From NCBI RefSeq assembly GCF_000214035.2, contig NZ_AFHG01000044.1:1-64000 (forward strand): DNA of 64,000 nt, in the 5' to 3' direction. Made by a program: the position numbers and the translations under genes. Positions 23,201 to 29,818 of the stretch are shown here, piece by piece; within the stretch, counting starts at the first letter, position 1; each line of letters starts with the position of its first letter. Origin of the DNA: Methyloversatilis universalis FAM5. GTDB lineage: Bacteria; Pseudomonadota; Gammaproteobacteria; Burkholderiales; Rhodocyclaceae. The notes beneath the pieces are model-generated. The model was not told the origin of the DNA. It did no database searches and worked only from the letters and a program-made list of their open reading frames with translations.

Positions 23201-24076
23201 GCCACCGCCACTGCGCCAGTGCGCCTCGCCCAGCAGCGGATAGGACAACGTGGTGATGCCGGCGAAAACGCCGACCCGCGCCGCGCCACCGGGCTGCGTG
23301 CGCGGCAGGCGTTCGGGACCGAGGCCGGCATGTTCCAGCGCGTGCCAGGCACACTCGATGAACAGGCGCTCCTGCGGATCCATTACGTCGGCGTCGACCG
23401 CAGACACGCCGAAGAAGGCGGAATCGAAGGCGTCGACGTCACGCAGGAAGCCGCCCCACTTCGACATGCTGGCCCACTGTGCGCGCGCGACCGGATCACG
23501 GCTGAACAGCCCGTCGACCGACCAGCGCTCGGCCGGCACCTCGGTGATGGCGTCACGGCCTGCGGCGAGTACCGAGGCGAAGGCCTCCAGGTCATCGGCC
23601 CCCGGATAGCGGCCAGCCAGCCCGATGACAGCGATGGCGTGACCTGCGGCGTCCGCCGCCGCGGCCTCCTGCTCGTCCAGCGCAATCCACTCGTCGCTGA
23701 AGCGTGGCCGCGCTGCGGCCTGGCTCACCGCGGGGCGCAGCGACACCGAAAGTCGGGCCACCTCGTCGGGAAAGCGCGACAGCAGATAGTCGGGCACGTC
23801 ACCCACTGTCCTGCAGTCATACAGGAAGGTCTTCGACAGCAGCGGAAAATGCGCCTCGAGCACCCGCCCCATCGCAACCACCGACATCGACTCGAGGCCA
23901 AGCTCCTCCAGCGCGCTGTGCGGATGAATGCGTGAAGCATCGTGGCCCAGCACCTCGGCCAGCCTTTCGATGATCCACGCCAACAGACTTTCCTTCTGCG
24001 GATCCACGCTGATGTTTGCCCCGTCTCTGACTGTCCTCCGTGCTGAGCGCACGGCACCGGAGCGCTGAGTAGCCAT
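17255..24076 (-). CDS. Large AT-less modular PKS: ACP-KS-DH-KR-ACP-KS
   Basis: A 2273-aa synthase and the first gene of the operon. Domains: ACP at about 29-100 (GLESMS, Ser63); KS1 at 147-575 (Cys323, His458, His496); DH at about 740-985 with HIVDGHAVFP (756-765) and LLDGVFQ (Asp905); KR at about 1218-1400 with GGMGALG, Ser1354, Tyr1368, Asn1372; ACP at about 1487-1560 (LGLDS, Ser1523); KS2 at 1613-2050 with DSMCSSS (Cys1787), EAHGTGTGLGDP and QIGHLESAAG. There is no AT. KS2 has no ACP after it; instead the protein ends in a short helix (ILERVKAG...EAKRLLASM) resembling a docking element, so its carrier is probably on the 1746-aa fusion. ATG 24076 was chosen because residues upstream of it do not look coding; the ribosome site is weak and a later GTG is possible. 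Confidence 0.88.
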   Translation of the reverse strand: MATQRSGAVRSARRTVRDGANISVDPQKESLLAWIIERLAEVLGHDASRIHPHSALEELGLESMSVVAMGRVLEAHFPLLSKTFLYDCRTVGDVPDYLLSRFPDEVARLSVSLRPAVSQAAARPRFSDEWIALDEQEAAAADAAGHAIAVIGLAGRYPGADDLEAFASVLAAGRDAITEVPAERWSVDGLFSRDPVARAQWASMSKWGGFLRDVDAFDSAFFGVSAVDADVMDPQERLFIECAWHALEHAGLGPERLPRTQPGGAARVGVFAGITTLSYPLLGEAHWRSGGGQVPTAMPWSVANRLSWLLDFDGPSVALDTACSSSLTALHLACESLRRDECAVALAGGVNLYLHPSKYVQLSQQRMLSPTGRCHAFGDAADGFVPGEGVGVAVLKRLADARAAGDRILGVIRATGIAHGGRTTGYTVPSSRSQAALIRDTLAKAGLDGARIGYVEAHGTGTRLGDPVEVDGLLEAWGPSRPSRCGLGSIKTNIGHLESAAGIAGLTKLVLQLRMRTLFPSLHSARINPAIDLVRTPFHIPQQSEPWPGGEQPRCAALSSFGAGGANAHVLIEEWADTGADAAGGPAAQLFPFSASDDEQLDAVMARFCDWLAPRMSDLDNPAGRARIAATLQLGRTPQRRRALVVAATLAELLQKLSGDDMQRGGTDAPAPADADPADPFAIAARWLAGEPVRWSVAWPVQPRPIDLPGYPFRRTRHWIGGRQVAAVARFGPVESSPAAPDVLCIDVDDWRARNHIVDGHAVFPAAGFLQLLAATQPGRDAIEFRDLMWGRPLVLDAPEHLRLAREADGRCVVQGSSGDGAAAHLRGALHVLSGSPSMLSLTMERPSAGFDRDAFYARFERMGLAYGPDFRPVRALMRHADHAVAELAVEPREDVGRFDPALLDGVFQCAVALAPDSVLSSGRAFVPFSMRRFALYAPLPARVRVRVDYRGAPAPGLHAFDFRVCDDGGTVLADIEGFCFRAWDGARTAPLHLLQRSWSACDRPRSVVLPVGPLMLAAGAGVRLDSVESRLRRLHPGQTLWRIDTSSRFRFQDGAHVDMDAADPAHRRALLELLQQRDAFPDTVVWLAGSACETVDADVRRFVSLAQLLVGAIGSLGARALRLVYVGTPSADDARCFHAAMSGLLKSLHLEAPRVSAVLLELDAASHDDPVRRADAIAAALVHPASPGHAPRLRVRDGRLEEARFGWLEAPATGWQPTRGATYLITGGMGALGRTFARWLARCGVHVALLGRSPLDEEGARVVAALGGEGASVVYVQGDVTDTASLAGALQQVRATLGPVRGVIHAAGVLRDAFFVKHGDDDWQAVLAPKITAARLLDQATREDPLEAFVLFSSLAGAHGNVGQSVYAYANAWLDDYAELRAQAVAEGRRSGRTLALAWPLWRSEDGMQAPPPVMQWMAERGLELLDAEQGIQALRAAMATTVAGVVVCSGRREGVARLMSVDDGASCDTAAAASSVPVAPPAGDIVPALCSRLGDMLARACGIARSRVVPATPLQSLGLDSIMVMDLNGELDQHFSSLSKTLLYEADTVQDLASRIAAVEPDAAARFVGAGRGAPAAVMPAAVLPTPESPPAPDQPQPAPAVVAPDDGHGLAIAIVGIAGRYPRAADLDTFWDNLLQGMDCVGELSQRWPDDPAFARREGEAAKTGAYARWAALIDQHDCFDPLFFGIAPRDAERMDPQERLFLEASWLAIENAGYTPQTLQSPPSRDGARARVGVLAGVMYGEYQYYGAGGSPTLTNSSYAAIANRVSYTLGFSGASFALDSMCSSSLTALHTACLLLRAGECDAVLAGGVNVSAHPYRYRMLSELQFAASDGRCRSFGAGGDGYVPGEGVGVVVLKRLADAVRDGDHIHGVVRGSALGHGGRTSGFTVPTPVGQSEVITDAFACAGVPASRLGYIEAHGTGTGLGDPIELRGLAMALESALGDQAVPIGSVKSQIGHLESAAGIAALTKVLLQMRHGRLAPSIHSEPANPNIDFSKLPFRVQATAADWPAPRDAAGRALPRLAAVSSFGAGGSNAHIVVEEWPVAPQADLPGPHIVVLSARTPDTLRTMAQSLAVHIERALQHGEPLPLADLAATLRMARVAQPNRLALIAVDLPSLLAQLRASLAGEFWQLDASVLQAGVFKGVADADSAPAPVSSAPEALARAWVSGAFDDWSAQPVPSLRRRVPLPGTVFQRRRFWAQPAAAAPIEAPRVEQPVARYAVDPLPAPPQPTAAPVLSPRDILERVKAGRMAPDEAKRLLASMRATADQ

Positions 24077-24690
24077 AACCGTGCCAGGGACAATGACCCG
24101 CAGCACATGCAGGCAGAGAGGGCTCCCGGAACGATGACTTTCGTATATGCAAAACGCACATGAAAATCGCGCCCCCAGATCGATCCCGCATGGAAAACGG
24201 CCTGTTCGACACCACGACCCGGGACCCCTGTCCTTCTGTGGAGGAGAACGCAATCAATCAGTGAGCGAACATTCTTAACAGTTGGACACAATCTGTTCAG
24301 CATTGAGACACCTGTATCAGCCCATGCCATTGGAGAACGTCAATGGCATTTGAAACACGGATGAATGCTCTCTGAACCCCGCCCGAAGCGCGTCCCTACG
24401 CCGCCCTGTCACGAATATGAACGGTGTCCGTGTCGAGTGCGCTGCCCGGTCTCCGGAACCTGTGAACAATTCGTGACTGAATACATGAAACGACCGCCGG
24501 ACAAGGATTCCGACGATCCGTGAAGCGAGAACCGGATGTTCTTCACGCGGATTTCAAATGCGATGGGCATGTCTATTGCTCAGGGCGAAGCCGCGATCCG
24601 AACCGGGGGTCATCGTGCGACACACGCATGGACCCGCGGGGCACGGATCCGAAGAACAGAACCAGAACTGATTCAAACCGGGAGATTCGG
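24077..24690. other. Divergent intergenic region between the PKS operon and the lipase gene
   Basis: A stretch of 614 bp with no supportable gene, less GC-rich than its surroundings near 24100-24360. It must carry the promoter of the PKS operon (minus) and probably that of the lipase (plus). The clearest structure is the 26-bp dyad at 24324-24349. A ribosome site GGGAGA precedes the lipase ATG. A smaller dyad (AACAG ... CTGTT) lies near 24278-24298. Confidence 0.6.
24324..24349. promoter_or_regulatory. Perfect inverted repeat ATGCCATTG-8-CAATGGCAT, candidate operator
   Basis: Two perfectly complementary 9-bp arms are separated by 8 bp. On the minus strand the hexamer TTGACG (24339-24344) lies inside the dyad and could be the -35 of a PKS promoter; the -10 region about 18 bp on (TGATAC) is weak. 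A regulator binding the dyad would then control the PKS operon. No regulator gene is visible within the cluster. Confidence 0.45.
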
Positions 24691-25770
24691 ATGAGCACTT
24701 TAATGCGGCGAATGGCGATCGCACTCGCCTTGTCAGGTGTCGGCCAGGCCGGCTGGGCAGCCCCTTACTCGGCGATGTATTCGTTTGGCGACAGCTTTTC
24801 CGACACCGGCAATCTGGTCGGTGCGCTGGCTGCGCAACCCATCGAGAAGGTGCTGTCCTGGTGGCCACCCTTTGCGATTCCCGGTTACGCCAACGGATTC
24901 TTCGACGGACGCCCCACCAACGGCCCTTCGGCGGTCGAATACCTGGCCGGTTCGCTCGGCATCGGTCTGACCAACTACGCCTGGACCGGGGCACTCAGCG
25001 GTCACGGCAACGTGCTGCCCTTCGTCAATACCGACATCGGGCAGACCGGCCTGAGCAATCAGATCGGTACCCACCTCTCGGCCACCGGCGCTGCGGACGC
25101 GAACGCGCTCTACTTCGTGTGGGGAGGGCACAACGACTTCTGGGGACTGGGCCAGATGCTGCCGCCGTCACTCGACGACGCCAGCCGGCGCGATGCGCTG
25201 ACCCGGGCCGGCATGCAGGCCGCCGATGACATCGCAAGCAACGTGACCACGCTGATCGGCGCCGGAGCGCGCAACATCGTCGTGCTCGACAGCATTTCTC
25301 TTGAATACGAGCCGTTCTGGGCCCCTTTCTACTCGGACGACCCGGCATTGCGCGGCCTGCTGCACGACGGCGTAAATGCCATGAACGGCCGCCTGGGCAC
25401 TCTGCTCGGCGCCATCGACGGCCAGACCGCAGGCCTGAACCTGATGCATTTCGATACGCAGAAATGGTACGAGGACACGATTGCCGGCGTACTGGCCGGG
25501 GCACGACCGGGCGGCCTGACCAACGCGCAGGATGCCTGCTTCGCCTATGACGGCGCGGCCTTCTCGGCCTGCGGTGCGCCGGACGAGTACTTCTTCTGGG
25601 ATTCGATACACCTGAGCACACGGGCGTATTCCATGCTCGCCGGCGAACTGGCGAGCGCGGTCGCTGCGCCGGTGCCGGAACCGTCGGCCGCGCTGCTGTT
25701 CCCGCTCGGTCTGGGTGCCCTGCTGCTGCGTCGCCGTCTGCAGCGTGCGGCGCCATTCGTCATCGTCTGA
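24691..25770 (+). CDS. PEP-CTERM-anchored GDSL/SGNH lipase-esterase
   Basis: A 359-aa exported hydrolase. A signal peptide covers residues 1 to about 23 (ending GQAGWAAPY). GDSL block I is SFGDSFSDTGN, block III GGHNDF, and block V DSIHLSTRAY supplies the Asp/His pair. The C-terminus is VPEPSAALLFPLGLGALLLRRR: the PEP-CTERM signal, with a VPEP motif, one transmembrane helix and a basic tail, processed by exosortase in exopolysaccharide-producing bacteria. The start is ATG 24691, preceded by GGGAGA. It lies between the PKS promoter region and a P450, so a part in product processing is possible, but a general surface esterase is as likely. Confidence 0.9.
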   Translation: MSTLMRRMAIALALSGVGQAGWAAPYSAMYSFGDSFSDTGNLVGALAAQPIEKVLSWWPPFAIPGYANGFFDGRPTNGPSAVEYLAGSLGIGLTNYAWTGALSGHGNVLPFVNTDIGQTGLSNQIGTHLSATGAADANALYFVWGGHNDFWGLGQMLPPSLDDASRRDALTRAGMQAADDIASNVTTLIGAGARNIVVLDSISLEYEPFWAPFYSDDPALRGLLHDGVNAMNGRLGTLLGAIDGQTAGLNLMHFDTQKWYEDTIAGVLAGARPGGLTNAQDACFAYDGAAFSACGAPDEYFFWDSIHLSTRAYSMLAGELASAVAAPVPEPSAALLFPLGLGALLLRRRLQRAAPFVIV

Positions 25771-25966
25771 CCGTCGCCCGGGCGGAAGCCCGACCTCGTC
25801 ACCCGCCCGTCGGCACGCGGCCCCTGATCCGTCGCGAGCCGGTGAGCGTCCGCGCCGGACCACGACCTTCAACCGGTGGGCGGACATCCGATGCACTGCA
25901 GCCTGTCGGCACCCAAAGGGTGGCGGCAGCCCGATTCTTTCGCAACGACCCAGGGAGCCCTCGCCC

Positions 25967-27181
25967 ATGTTCGACCAGCAATTCATCGCCGACCCCTACC
26001 CGACCTACCGGATGCTGCGCGCCTCCGGCCGTGCCCACTGGGTGGGCGACTTCCTGGGCGGCGCCTGGCTGCTGCCGCATCACGCCGATATCGGGCCGGT
26101 GCTGCGCGACGCCCGCCTCAGCGCGCAGCGCAGCCATTGCTACAGCGCACTGCTGCCCGAAGCGGAGCGCCCGGCCTTCGACGAATTCAACCGTCTGTTC
26201 GGCATGTGGCTGCTGTTCCAGGACGCCCCGGCACATACACTGCTGCGCAAGCTGATGAACAAGGGCTTCGCACCGCAGGTGATCGAAGCCTGGCGCGGCG
26301 CCGTCACCCGAACCGCACACGGGCTGCTGGACCGGCTGCCGGGCGACGGTCCGGTTGACTACATAGGCTGCTTCGCCCACCCCTTCCCGGCGCTGGTGAT
26401 CTGCGAACTGATGGGCGTGGACGCCGCCGATCAGGACACCTTCATCGAGTGGTCGGACCATATCGCCCGCTTCTTCGGCAATCCGGCCAGTTCCATCGAA
26501 GTCGCCCACCGCGGGCGCGACAGCCTGATCGCGATGACCCGCTATTTCGAGCGCGTGGTCGATCAGCGCCGCCGCGAACCGGGCGAGGATCTGATCAGCC
26601 TGCTGATACGCATCGAGGAGGACGAAGAAGCGCTGACCGCCGAGGAAGTGGCCTCGCAGTGCGCCATGCTCATGTTCGGAGGCCATGAAACCACGCGCAA
26701 TCTGCTCGGTAACGGCATGCTGGCGCTGCTGCGCCACCCGGCACAGATGCAGGCGCTGCAGGACGACCCGGCGCTGATTCCGAACGCAGTGCGCGAAATG
26801 CTGCGCTACGACAGCCCGGTGCAGTATCTGGTGCGGCTGGCCACAGAAGACTTCGAGTACGCCGGCGCCACGATACGGCGCGGCCAGATGGTGGTGCCCA
26901 TCATCGCCTCCGGCAACCGCGACGAAGCGCGCTACCCGGACGCGGATCGCTTCGACATCCGGCGCGAGGACACGACGCACTTCGCCTTCGGTCACGGTGC
27001 GCACGTGTGCATCGGTACCCGGCTCGCGCTGCTGGAGGCCGAAATCGCCTTCACCGTGCTGCTGGCGCGCTGCCCGCACATCACCGCCCCCACCGATCAC
27101 CCGGAATGGCTGCCCAACTTCGGCTTCCGCGGCATGCGCGCGCTGCCGCTGCACATGAGCGCCCAGCCGGTCGCCGCCTGA
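25967..27181 (+). CDS. Cytochrome P450
   Basis: A 404-aa soluble bacterial P450 of class I type. The I-helix motif is FGGHETTRN, the K-helix ExxR is EMLR in NAVREMLRYDSP, and the haem-binding loop is FGHGAHVCIG with the Cys ligand at about 348. The start is ATG 25967 with AGGGAG just upstream; about 195 bp separate it from the lipase. No ferredoxin or reductase gene is nearby, so redox partners must come from elsewhere. It is followed after 29 bp by a fatty acid desaturase. Together they could hydroxylate and desaturate the fatty or polyketide chain made by the divergent cluster; this is inference from position. Confidence 0.92.
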   Translation: MFDQQFIADPYPTYRMLRASGRAHWVGDFLGGAWLLPHHADIGPVLRDARLSAQRSHCYSALLPEAERPAFDEFNRLFGMWLLFQDAPAHTLLRKLMNKGFAPQVIEAWRGAVTRTAHGLLDRLPGDGPVDYIGCFAHPFPALVICELMGVDAADQDTFIEWSDHIARFFGNPASSIEVAHRGRDSLIAMTRYFERVVDQRRREPGEDLISLLIRIEEDEEALTAEEVASQCAMLMFGGHETTRNLLGNGMLALLRHPAQMQALQDDPALIPNAVREMLRYDSPVQYLVRLATEDFEYAGATIRRGQMVVPIIASGNRDEARYPDADRFDIRREDTTHFAFGHGAHVCIGTRLALLEAEIAFTVLLARCPHITAPTDHPEWLPNFGFRGMRALPLHMSAQPVAA

Positions 27182-27210
27182 TCCACGCCCCGACATACAG
27201 GAGTCCTGCC

Positions 27211-28242
27211 GTGACCCAACGCTGCCCCACGCCGCTCGACGTGCGATCGACGCTGCCCGACATTGCCTACGCCTACAGCCTGCCGCTCGGCAGCCTGCTC
27301 TTCCTGACAGTGACCGGCCTGTTCGCCGGTCTGTGGACGCTGTCGCTGTCCATGGACAACCTTGCGCTCAAGGCGCTGTTCGGCGTCATGAGCGGTCAGG
27401 CCATCGGCATCATGTTCGTGATCGGCCACGACGCCGCACACGGATCGCTGACCAACCGCCCCTTCTTTGATCGCCTGTACGCGACCCTCGCCTTCATGCC
27501 TTCGCTGCATCCGGTGTGTACCTGGAAGATCGAGCACAACAAGATGCACCACGGCTGGACCAATCTGAAGGGCATGGACCCGGTCTACCCGCCGATGTCG
27601 CCGGACGAGTTCGCCGCGCTGTCGCCCTGGCAGAAGCGCGTGCACCGCTTCTACCGCAGCATCTGGGGCTTCGGCTGCTACTACCTGTTCGACATCTGGT
27701 GGAAGGTGCTCATCCTGCGCCGTTCGGAAAACGGCAAGGAAATTCCGCCGCTGGTGGCGCTGGCCGATTTCATTGCGGTGTTCGGCTTCCTCGGCTTTCA
27801 GGTGTTCATGGCTTACCTGTTTGCCGCCGACGGCCAGCAGTTCGCTTGGAACCTCGTGCTGAGCGTCGGCCTGCCCTTCCTGGTGTGGAACTACGTGATG
27901 ACCTTCGTCACCATCCAGAACCACACCTACCCGACCATACGCTGGTATGACAACCGCGACGAGTGGAACTACTTCCGTGCCCAGGTGGAAGGCTCTATCC
28001 ATACCGAAGTGCCGGCCTGGCTGGACTTCTCGTTCGCCCGCGTGTTCCAGCACACCGCCCACCACGTGGACAAGAAGATTCCGCTGTACCGGCTGGTGAA
28101 AACCCAGGCGTCGCTGGAAACGACCTTCAGCGGCCACGTGAAGACCGTGAAGCTGACGCTGAAGGAATTCCTGACTGTGCTGAACGACTGCCAGATGTAC
28201 GACTACCGCCGGCACGTCTGGATGCCCTTCCCGCGCGGCTGA
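27211..28242 (+). CDS. Membrane-bound fatty acid desaturase
   Basis: A 343-aa integral membrane di-iron enzyme. Three histidine boxes are present: GHDAAHGS, EHNKMHHGW and QHTAHHVD, with hydrophobic segments near residues 25-70 and 180-230. The start is GTG 27211, supported by AGGAG seven bases upstream; no ATG is better placed. It is 29 bp after the P450 and probably in the same transcript. Acyl-CoA, acyl-ACP or lipid could be the substrate; next to an FAAL-primed PKS, an ACP-bound chain is plausible but unproven. Its TGA abuts the TCA of the convergent channel gene with no spacer. Confidence 0.9.
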   Translation: MTQRCPTPLDVRSTLPDIAYAYSLPLGSLLFLTVTGLFAGLWTLSLSMDNLALKALFGVMSGQAIGIMFVIGHDAAHGSLTNRPFFDRLYATLAFMPSLHPVCTWKIEHNKMHHGWTNLKGMDPVYPPMSPDEFAALSPWQKRVHRFYRSIWGFGCYYLFDIWWKVLILRRSENGKEIPPLVALADFIAVFGFLGFQVFMAYLFAADGQQFAWNLVLSVGLPFLVWNYVMTFVTIQNHTYPTIRWYDNRDEWNYFRAQVEGSIHTEVPAWLDFSFARVFQHTAHHVDKKIPLYRLVKTQASLETTFSGHVKTVKLTLKEFLTVLNDCQMYDYRRHVWMPFPRG

Positions 28243-29601
28243 TCAGCAGGGCGGCGGCGTGTTCCGCGCCAGAAGGTGTCGGGCCACCGTGTGGTACAGC
28301 GGCGGGCTGAACAGGCGGGACACGCCGGCCGACAGCAGTGACACCGCCATCAGGCCGATGATGACCGAGTAGCCGTCGACCATTTCCATCACGATGATGA
28401 AGGCGGTGATCGGCGCCTGGGTGACCGCGGCCAGAAAGCCGGCCATGCACAGCACCAGCAGCATGCCCGGATGCGCCTGCTGGCCCAGCAGCGGCGCCAG
28501 GTCGTGGCCGATGCCGGCGCCGATCGCCAGGCTGGGTGCAAAGATGCCGCCGGGCAGTCCGCTCAGGTAGGCGATCAGCGTCGCGATGAATCTGAGCGGT
28601 GCGTAATGCCAGTCGAGCTGCGCCGTGCCTTCAAGCAGGTGACGGGTTTCGGTGTAACCGCTGCCGAAGCTGAGGCCACCGCTGACCACGCCGAGCGCCG
28701 CCACCAGCAGGCCGCACAGTGCTGCGAACAGCACCGGGCGACGCCGGCGGAGATCGGCCAGCGATCCGCGCCATGAGGTCGACGCAATGATGAGCATGCG
28801 CGAGAACAGCCCGCCGGCCACCCCGCACACCAGTGCGGTCACCGCCACGGCGAGCGCCATGTCACGGTCACTGCCGGCAATCGCGATCTGGCCGAAATAG
28901 CTGGCCTTGCCCAGCAAGGTCTGCGACACGATGCCGGCCAGCACGATGGCGGTGATGATGAGGCCGCTCATGCGCGCCTCGACGCTGCGGGTCAGTTCCT
29001 CGATCGCGAACGCGATGCCCGCCAGCGGCGTGTTGAAGGCGGCGGCGATGCCGGCTGCGCCGCCGGCGACCAGCATGTGGGTGCGCGGGATGTGCAGCCC
29101 GCCGGGCAGCCAGCGGTGCAGCGCGTTCATCAGCGACGCGCCGACCTGCACGGTCGGGCCTTCGCGCCCGAGAGAGAATCCGCTGCCCACCGCGGCCGCG
29201 CCCACCAGCACCTTGCCGACGACGATGCGCAGCGAAAGCAGGGGCCGCCAGCCGGGCGACTCCGGGCGCGACATTTCGGCAATCGTCTGCGGAATGCCGC
29301 TGCCCTCTGCCCCGGCGAACCAGCGCCGGGTGATCCAGACACAGCCGGCGCCCGCGAGCGGCGTGACGACGAGCGGCAGCCACCACCACGCCTTCGCGCC
29401 GTCGCGGAAGAAATGGACCGCGTGATCAGACAGTCGGGCAAAGCCGACCGCCAGCAGCCCGACCCCGACCGCCCCGCCCCACAGCACCAGCCGCCCCGCC
29501 CACACCTTCAAGTAGGCGTAATGACGGCGGCGCAGGATGAGAGAACTGAGGCGGAGCCAGACATGGCGAAGACGCGCCATCGGGGAACGTGGATCGAGCA
29601 T
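28243..29601 (-). CDS. ClC-family chloride channel/antiporter
   Basis: A 452-aa polytopic membrane protein. The selectivity-filter motifs of ClC proteins are visible: GSGIPQ, GREGPTVQ and GGIFAPSLAIG, as is the long run of hydrophobic helices. There is no C-terminal CBS domain. The residue after GREGP and the position of the proton glutamate suggest a bacterial transporter of the EcClC kind, but antiport versus channel cannot be decided by eye. Start MLDPRSP at 29601; M8 is a possible alternative. It is convergent with the desaturase and divergent from the gamma-glutamyltransferase gene, so it is unlikely to belong to the PKS system. Confidence 0.92.
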   Translation of the reverse strand: MLDPRSPMARLRHVWLRLSSLILRRRHYAYLKVWAGRLVLWGGAVGVGLLAVGFARLSDHAVHFFRDGAKAWWWLPLVVTPLAGAGCVWITRRWFAGAEGSGIPQTIAEMSRPESPGWRPLLSLRIVVGKVLVGAAAVGSGFSLGREGPTVQVGASLMNALHRWLPGGLHIPRTHMLVAGGAAGIAAAFNTPLAGIAFAIEELTRSVEARMSGLIITAIVLAGIVSQTLLGKASYFGQIAIAGSDRDMALAVAVTALVCGVAGGLFSRMLIIASTSWRGSLADLRRRRPVLFAALCGLLVAALGVVSGGLSFGSGYTETRHLLEGTAQLDWHYAPLRFIATLIAYLSGLPGGIFAPSLAIGAGIGHDLAPLLGQQAHPGMLLVLCMAGFLAAVTQAPITAFIIVMEMVDGYSVIIGLMAVSLLSAGVSRLFSPPLYHTVARHLLARNTPPPC

Positions 29602-29818
29602 CGGTCAGAGCCGGAAATGAAAGATCGGGAAAGCAGCCAGCGCGACGGCTCCGCAAGATGCATGCCGCAGCAGCGCGCGCCGCAAACGGCGCACTGCGGG
29701 GGAAACACCCGCCGGCGCGCCCGCTTCGTGCGCATCGGGCCAGTCTGATGCACCATAGCGGCACAGGGCATCTGGGGCAATCGCGCCGGACGTGCCGACG
29801 ACCCTACCGGAGCAGACC

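Noticed and set aside
17255-24076. A cis AT domain inside the synthase
   Set aside because: No GHSxG or FPGQG motif occurs between KS1 and DH or after KS2. Those regions are linkers.
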